Assembly: GCA_024227155.1 (NCBI GenBank)
Contig: JAAELB010000339.1
Coordinates: forward strand, 16,824 to 80,823
Length of the DNA: 64,000 nt
Source: Desulfobulbaceae bacterium
Lineage (GTDB): Bacteria; Desulfobacterota; Desulfobulbia; Desulfobulbales; Desulfocapsaceae
Reading direction: 5' to 3'
Part shown: positions 59,408 through 64,000 of the stretch, piece after piece
Position numbering within the stretch: position 1 is the stretch's first letter
How the letters are laid out: each line of letters begins with the position of its first letter
Translations under genes and position numbers: made by a program
The notes under the pieces: model-generated
Database searches by the model: none
Seen by the model: only the letters and a program-made list of their open reading frames with translations
Told to the model about the DNA's origin: nothing

Positions 59408-59923
59408 CTATATTGTTGATTGATCTTGATTTCTGATCTCTAGAGTCAGTTTTGCAATGTGTCCCAAAAGAACGATGGCAAATAAAGTAAATCCTATCAA
59501 AATAGTAGACTGGGAGTATTTGAGGGGGAAATGTACCCAGGAAGATGACCTCTCGTCGATCATCATGGAAAAAGATAGATATTCATAGTTAGAATACACC
59601 ATGATAATTAGGAATATTTCACTAAAAACAAGAATAAACAATCGTAACCAGCGTGCTTTTTCAATGGAAAGTTTGTCAGACAAAAAAGTGATTTTGACAT
59701 GACTGCCTTCTAAAAAAGCCTGGGAAATACCGAAGAATGAAACAGCCACAAGTAAATATGCAGCAAATTCGTCAGCTAGCAGTGGTGGGTTGTCAAAAAC
59801 GTAGCGCATAAAAACTTCTACGCCAACCAATGTTATCATAATAGCAACCAGACAACTTGCGATGCTCCCCAAAACACCACTTAGTCTCTCGGTAATTACA
59901 ATGAATTTTTTAAGTGTTTTCAT
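59408..59923 (-). CDS. TRAP transporter small permease (DctQ family), second locus
   Basis: A 171-residue four-helix membrane protein: LVGVEVFMRYVFDNPPLLADEFAAYLLVA and the ISQAFLEGSHVKI pattern are typical of DctQ. It links the binding protein to DctM in the transporter. AGAAGG stands before its ATG. It is separated from dctP by 233 bases, longer than usual, and from dctM by only 36. Confidence 0.9.
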   Translation of the reverse strand: MKTLKKFIVITERLSGVLGSIASCLVAIMITLVGVEVFMRYVFDNPPLLADEFAAYLLVAVSFFGISQAFLEGSHVKITFLSDKLSIEKARWLRLFILVFSEIFLIIMVYSNYEYLSFSMMIDERSSSWVHFPLKYSQSTILIGFTLFAIVLLGHIAKLTLEIRNQDQSTI

Positions 59924-60156
59924 GGTAACCTTCTTATTAGCCCGGTAGATAAACAGGTTGACTCAACTTAGCTGACCAACGGGTCTTCTAAAATTATGCT
60001 GATCTGTTTCCGATGTATTTATCCAGGTCCCGGTTTATTTGAACCCAATCTCATCGAAAGTTCATCTATCCCGAATTACTCACCGGGTTCACAATTTTGC
60101 TTAACTATTCAATTTAAGGACTATTCCAAATTCTACACACTTTGTAAAATGGTGTT

Positions 60157-61209
60157 CTATTTGGCAAGCATGATTTTAGCGCCACTGGCGTATTTGGCTG
60201 CAATTGCCAGAACTTCAGGCCCTCTAGGTCCTGCTATTTTCAACCACTTGTCAATAGCAGGTTTTGCAAGCTGTCTGGCCTTTTCGATTTCCGGCTTATC
60301 AGGTACAGTAATAGACAAGCCTGCAGCACGGATACCCGTTTTTGCCACACGATATTCCGAATCAGATGCGAAGAAAACTTCACCTTGCATTTGGCGACTG
60401 ACTTTTTTCACTATCTCTTGAAGATCCTGAGGCAATGCTTTCCAAGTTTTCATATTAACAACCACAACACCACCATAACCGGATTGAATTGGCCAGGAAC
60501 TCAGATGTTTTGTTACATCTGTCATACCAGCACCCATGCCGTAACCAGGAGCAGTACATACAGCATCAACTGTACCACGTTTTAAGGCCTCAGAAATTTC
60601 CATAGCAGACATGGTGAGAGGGCTGGCACCTAGCAATTTCAAGGTAAAAGTAGCCAAAAGACCTGAGGAACGGACCTTTAATCCTTTAAAGTCTTCTACC
60701 TTTTCAATGGCCTTATTTCCAAATATTGCATCCAGGGGAGTAGATGGAGATTCAAACAACCGAATCAGCCCTTTCTCTGCATATGTCTCGTCCAGAATTT
60801 TAGTCATGGCTGGATCATTGATAGCAGCTTCATATTCGTAAACATTTTTAAAGAAAAAAGGAAGTGAAGCAAAGTCCCACAAGGGAAACGTACCGCTGAC
60901 AAATGGAATTCTTTGAAAACCCATATCAGCTCCGCCTTTCATGACCCCCTGAATAGTGCCTTTGAATGGAAACAAATCCACCTTAGTATCAATAATAAGA
61001 CGGCCGTGTGTGGCCTCTTCAATCAACTTTTGAAAACGGGGATAGGGGTGAAAACCCCAAATATTGGCAGCAGCTCCTGAGCTGGCAGCAAAGGTCCAAA
61101 TGATAGGTTTGTCTCCGGCTTGTGCAGTAGCGAAACTACTACAAAAGAAAAGAATAGTTGTGATGTACATTACGACCAAAAAAATGAATTTTTTCTTGAA
61201 CAATTTCAT
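60157..61209 (-). CDS. TRAP transporter solute-binding protein (DctP family)
   Basis: A 350-residue periplasmic binding protein with a cleavable signal (ILFFCSSFATAQA). DctP-family features are the FQKLIEEATHGRLIIDTKVD region, the PLWDFASLPFFF motif, the arginine of LKVRSSGLLATFT expected to bind the substrate carboxylate, and AMEISEALKRGTVDAVCTAPG. The TRAP system (with dctQ and dctM downstream) would import an organic acid, perhaps the substrate of the neighbouring molybdenum hydroxylase. AGAAGG precedes its ATG. The 59924-60156 gap contains no gene. Confidence 0.92.
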   Translation of the reverse strand: MKLFKKKFIFLVVMYITTILFFCSSFATAQAGDKPIIWTFAASSGAAANIWGFHPYPRFQKLIEEATHGRLIIDTKVDLFPFKGTIQGVMKGGADMGFQRIPFVSGTFPLWDFASLPFFFKNVYEYEAAINDPAMTKILDETYAEKGLIRLFESPSTPLDAIFGNKAIEKVEDFKGLKVRSSGLLATFTLKLLGASPLTMSAMEISEALKRGTVDAVCTAPGYGMGAGMTDVTKHLSSWPIQSGYGGVVVVNMKTWKALPQDLQEIVKKVSRQMQGEVFFASDSEYRVAKTGIRAAGLSITVPDKPEIEKARQLAKPAIDKWLKIAGPRGPEVLAIAAKYASGAKIMLAK

Positions 61210-61678
61210 AATGACCTTCTCCTTTTTTTAAAGAAAAATAAAACTACCATTTTTTATAGAAATTCCGTTTACCACCTTTGGTATAAATTTACGTTAAGTC
61301 CTCCTTTTTATATAAACTCATTCTAAATGATGTGATATTTGCAAGAATTTAATTATGACCTAATGGATCTCAAAATCACACAATGATTCATGTTTCTAAT
61401 CTATTTCTAAAAACATGAGGGTAATTTGATGCTTAGTCATCCCGATCCAAACAAAGGTTGGCTGCTACAAAAGGAAGGTTTGTACAGCATCAAAAATAGG
61501 ACAATTGATCCGCCACCAGATTGTTAAGTACAGAATAACAGAGTTTAAAAATTCACGATATTTCAATCCCAAGAATGCATTACTGGCTCTCAATATCATA
61601 CTAACCTCATCCTCCGATTTGACTCGGTGGATGATACCCAACGTAACGACTTCTGAGTTGATGCACTTGGCGCCAACA

Positions 61679-61819
61679 ACTAACTAGTTAGTACAATTAA
61701 GCTAGCAGTATGTATTTTTTTTGTCAATAAGAAATAATACAACGACTAAACAAACATGTTACTTTACTGTAAATATTGATTATAATTCACAGATGAACAT
61801 TCTTAACTAACAGGTTAGT
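61679..61819. promoter_or_regulatory. Two TetR-type operators ACTAAC-N2-GTTAGT
   Basis: ACTAACTAGTTAGT (61679-61692) and ACTAACAGGTTAGT (61806-61819) are perfect 14-bp dyads with the same arms, 127 bases apart, in the gap between the divergent TRAP and tetR genes. They are strong candidates for binding by the TetR protein encoded at 61966. Elsewhere in 61210-61965 I see no gene. Confidence 0.75.
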
Positions 61820-61965
61820 CATAAAATGGGCAGAAGGACTGATCTGCCTTATGTTTTCTTGAACAAAAAATTTATTTTTTTATGGCCACACACTCAGCTA
61901 TATGAACTAATATTTGGCACAGTCTGTTCGATGCTTGCTAAAAATTCACTAAGGAAGGGCTTAGT

Positions 61966-62610
61966 ATGCAAAAGGAAAAATCTCAAAAGACAACAAAGAG
62001 AAACGCTGCGCTAACTCGTGCTAAAATAATCGAAATTGCTACAACTGAATTCGCGGACAACAGTTATGCCGGCGCAAGGGTGGATAATATAGTAAAAAAA
62101 TCTGGTATCAGTAAAAACCTCTTATACTATCATTTTTCAAGCAAAGAGAACTTGTTTGTTGAAGTACTGGAAGAGGCCTATGCGAAGCTAAGAGCCTATC
62201 ATAAAAAGATTATAATCAGAGACTTGAGTTCAGTTGAAGGTGTAAAGGAACTTGTTCGATTTACTTTTCAATACTTTATTGATCATCCTGAATTCTTATC
62301 TCTTGTGAATACAGAAAATCTATATTTTGCAAAACATTTAAAAAAATCAAAAAAAATTCAAGAAATGTATAATCCCCTTATAGATAATCTTGGACATTTA
62401 TTACAAAAAGGAGCAAGTGAAGCCATTTTCAAACCTGGAATAAATCCTATTGAATTATATATTTCAATTGTAGGGCTGGGATACTTCTACTTATCGAGTC
62501 AGCATACGTTATCTGTGATTTTTGACATAGACCTTTCAACTGATGAACATCTGGAAACGAGACGTGAGCACATGATAGATGTCATCTTAGGTTATTTGTC
62601 GTTAAATTAA
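61966..62610 (+). CDS. TetR-family regulator
   Basis: A 214-residue TetR regulator. The N-terminal helix-turn-helix is clear (AKIIEIATTEFADNSYAGARVDNIVKKSGISKNLLYYHFSSKENLFVEVL). The C-terminal ligand domain (TFQYFIDHPEFLSLVNTEN, LQKGASEAIFKPGINPIELYISIVGLGYFYLSSQ) looks like the RutR/YcdC group, whose members sense pyrimidines or related compounds; this resemblance is by eye. AAGGAAGG precedes the ATG. It is divergent from the TRAP-hydroxylase operon, with two matched palindromes in between, so it probably represses both. Confidence 0.9.
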   Translation: MQKEKSQKTTKRNAALTRAKIIEIATTEFADNSYAGARVDNIVKKSGISKNLLYYHFSSKENLFVEVLEEAYAKLRAYHKKIIIRDLSSVEGVKELVRFTFQYFIDHPEFLSLVNTENLYFAKHLKKSKKIQEMYNPLIDNLGHLLQKGASEAIFKPGINPIELYISIVGLGYFYLSSQHTLSVIFDIDLSTDEHLETRREHMIDVILGYLSLN

Positions 62611-63249
62611 GAGCTGTTTGGAAACAATGGTTGACCTTTCAATATATACTTGTGAACTCGAATGTTTTTTAGATGATATCCATTATTTTAAGATAAACCT
62701 AGCGAACATAATGATGTTGTGATTTGAATTAAACGGTCACTGCCTTGAATTGTCTCACCAGTTATATTAAAAGGACTTTCAGAATAAAATTTCTTTTGAC
62801 CACACTGAAGGTTTTCCTGAGAGGTTACAGAGATGCATGATATCACAATGGCAGAGGCTAGTATTGGCAATGTTAACCATTTAAGCAATTCTGTAAATTT
62901 ACATTATTCCTGTAAACCTACCGTTTGACAGGGGCAAGTAATTTTCTGATACAAAACTGAAGAGATACAGGAAAAAGGTTAAGTCAGAGCAGTCTCCTCG
63001 CCGGTTAAGATTTGCACAAAACATCTCTTTTATGCCCTAAACGCCAGATGCACCACAATGTTTATTGACTATCAGTTACCATTCAATATATAACCATCGT
63101 AATGCACTGCTCAAAGTCACGAATCTAATAGGTTGCCGAACTGCATTTTAACAAGGCAATTCGGCGATAATATTAGTTCTGCATATTGCCTGAGATATAT
63201 GTCTACCACTAGCAGAATTATTTTCAATTATTATTTCTCAGGTTACTTC
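62611..63249. other. Intergenic region with a doubtful small ORF
   Basis: This 639-bp stretch has no confident gene. On the minus strand 62688-62888 could encode a 66-residue protein starting with a signal-like MLKWLTLPILASAIVISC, but it needs a TTG start and has no clear ribosome-binding site, so I only mention it. Confidence 0.35.
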
Positions 63250-63890
63250 ATGGAAAATCTAAAATTTACCCTTTCTATAACGCTGACCATTGTCGTAATG
63301 GGTGCAAATGTTGTTATTGCAGCGGATGAGTCTCCAGCTGGCGGCACCGACTGTCGCCCCGTGATTATCTTGATGCCCAATTCTAATTCTAAGTGTACAG
63401 GAGATGCCGAAGCATCAGACGTGTTGGCGGGAACCACTTTTTCCAGCGAAGCAGGAACTGGTATAGCGGGGGCGATGGTGTGAACCAAGGAGCAGAGACA
63501 ATCACTCCGTCAGCTAGTGTTCAGACTATTCCTGAAGGCTATCATAACGGTTCTGGAACTGTAGCGGGGGACTCAAATCTTGCATCTTCCAATATTAAAT
63601 CAGGGATGACCATATTTGGGGTAGCGGGAAACAGCAATGTTGTCGATACAAGTAGTGGAAATGCAAGTGTGGATAATCTAACAACAGGAAGTGTGGCGTG
63701 GGTCGATGGAACAGAAATAATTGGAGAATATATACCACCAACGTCATGTGTGTCAGCATCAATGAAGACAACATTATTAGCGAATTGTCAGTCATATTGT
63801 GGATCAATGTACACAGGAACATACATAGAATTATATGCATGTGAAGATGGGTGTGATAGGGGAATAGAATCAGTGCCAGAGTGTCTATGA
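63250..63890 (+). pseudogene. Exported repeat protein split by a frameshift
   Basis: From ATG 63250 the sequence gives a signal peptide (MENLKFTLSITLTIVVMGANVVIAA), then DVLAGTTFSSEAGTGIAGAMV and a stop at 63481. In a second frame the continuation is immediate: NQGAETITPSASVQTIPEGYHNGSGTVAGD, then SGMTIFGVAGNSNVVDTSSGNA and LTTGSVAWVDGTEIIGEY, ending with six or more cysteines at 63887. The two parts form one typical domain series (VLAGKTFS...GTG, TIP-GYHNGSGTV) found in secreted and tail-fibre-like proteins. The break is at GTGTG (63478-63482); two bases too many restore nothing else. It may be a mutation, a phase-variable tract or a sequencing error. Confidence 0.75.
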
Positions 63891-64000
63891 AACGATAAAG
63901 TGTTAATCAAGAATCCTTGGCAGAGGAATGGAAGTAAACAGTTCACCTGCAATCTTCATATCTAACAACCCGCACCCAACCAGCCCAGCCACCGCCGCAC

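Noticed and set aside
62688-62888. 66-codon minus-strand signal-peptide-like ORF
   Set aside because: Needs a TTG start without a ribosome-binding site and shows no known family; kept only as a remark in the intergenic entry.

Overview
The window looks like a chromosomal segment from an anaerobic Desulfobacterota (deltaproteobacterium), possibly Desulfobulbales-like. The support is gene content: a selenocysteine-containing SelD, multihaem c cytochromes, NrfD-type quinol oxidoreductase subunits, a tungsten-type aldehyde:ferredoxin oxidoreductase, two indolepyruvate:ferredoxin oxidoreductases, an ADP-forming acyl-CoA synthetase, a Mop-type molybdenum hydroxylase, class I fumarase and TRAP transporters. 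I saw no rRNA, tRNA or CRISPR array. The lineage is inferred, not proven.

Region by region. 1-2.7 kb: TRAP permease genes and a universal stress protein. 2.8-12.5 kb: an amino-acid block with a PAS-sigma54 activator, a TIGR04076 protein, a GabT-type aminotransferase behind a good -24/-12 promoter, an AOR behind a structured leader RNA, and a large NAD-glutamate dehydrogenase. 12.5-20 kb: a membrane spermidine-synthase-like protein, a Tat-exported unknown, a split IorA/IorB pair and a decayed sensor gene. 20-30 kb: a PAN/peptidoglycan-binding protein, a decahaem cytochrome, fumarase, PilZ and EAL-HDOD signalling proteins, two small lipoproteins, a panE remnant and Sec-containing selD. 30-34.5 kb: a minus-strand set of haemerythrin, STAS, RsbW-like kinase, cyclic-nucleotide-binding protein and an ABC exporter with a very large insertion in its ATPase. 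35-43 kb: three NrfD-like paralogues with a Tat Fe-S subunit, a trihaem cytochrome, two small membrane proteins and two Cys-rich MerR-type regulators, accompanied by five copies of a palindrome (GGCGCA-N3-TGCGCC type). 43-54 kb: a YhhQ transporter, topoisomerase III, an IorA-IorB fusion with an ADP-forming acyl-CoA synthetase and a GntR regulator, and a decayed toxin-antitoxin pair. 55-62.6 kb: a molybdenum hydroxylase, a complete TRAP transporter and a TetR regulator with two matching palindromes. The window ends with a frameshifted exported protein.

Working together (inference): aminotransferase and glutamate dehydrogenase collect amino groups, AOR and the two IORs feed electrons from aldehydes and 2-oxoacids to ferredoxin, the acyl-CoA synthetase recovers ATP, and NrfD/cytochrome modules exchange electrons with the quinone pool.

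The intergenic DNA is unusually rich in small mobile repeats. There are two IS66-like MITEs with perfect 8-bp target duplications, two CTAG-flanked MITEs, two inverted MITEs that share a core with the CTAG type but have different ends, and five copies of a TTAG-bounded palindromic repeat.
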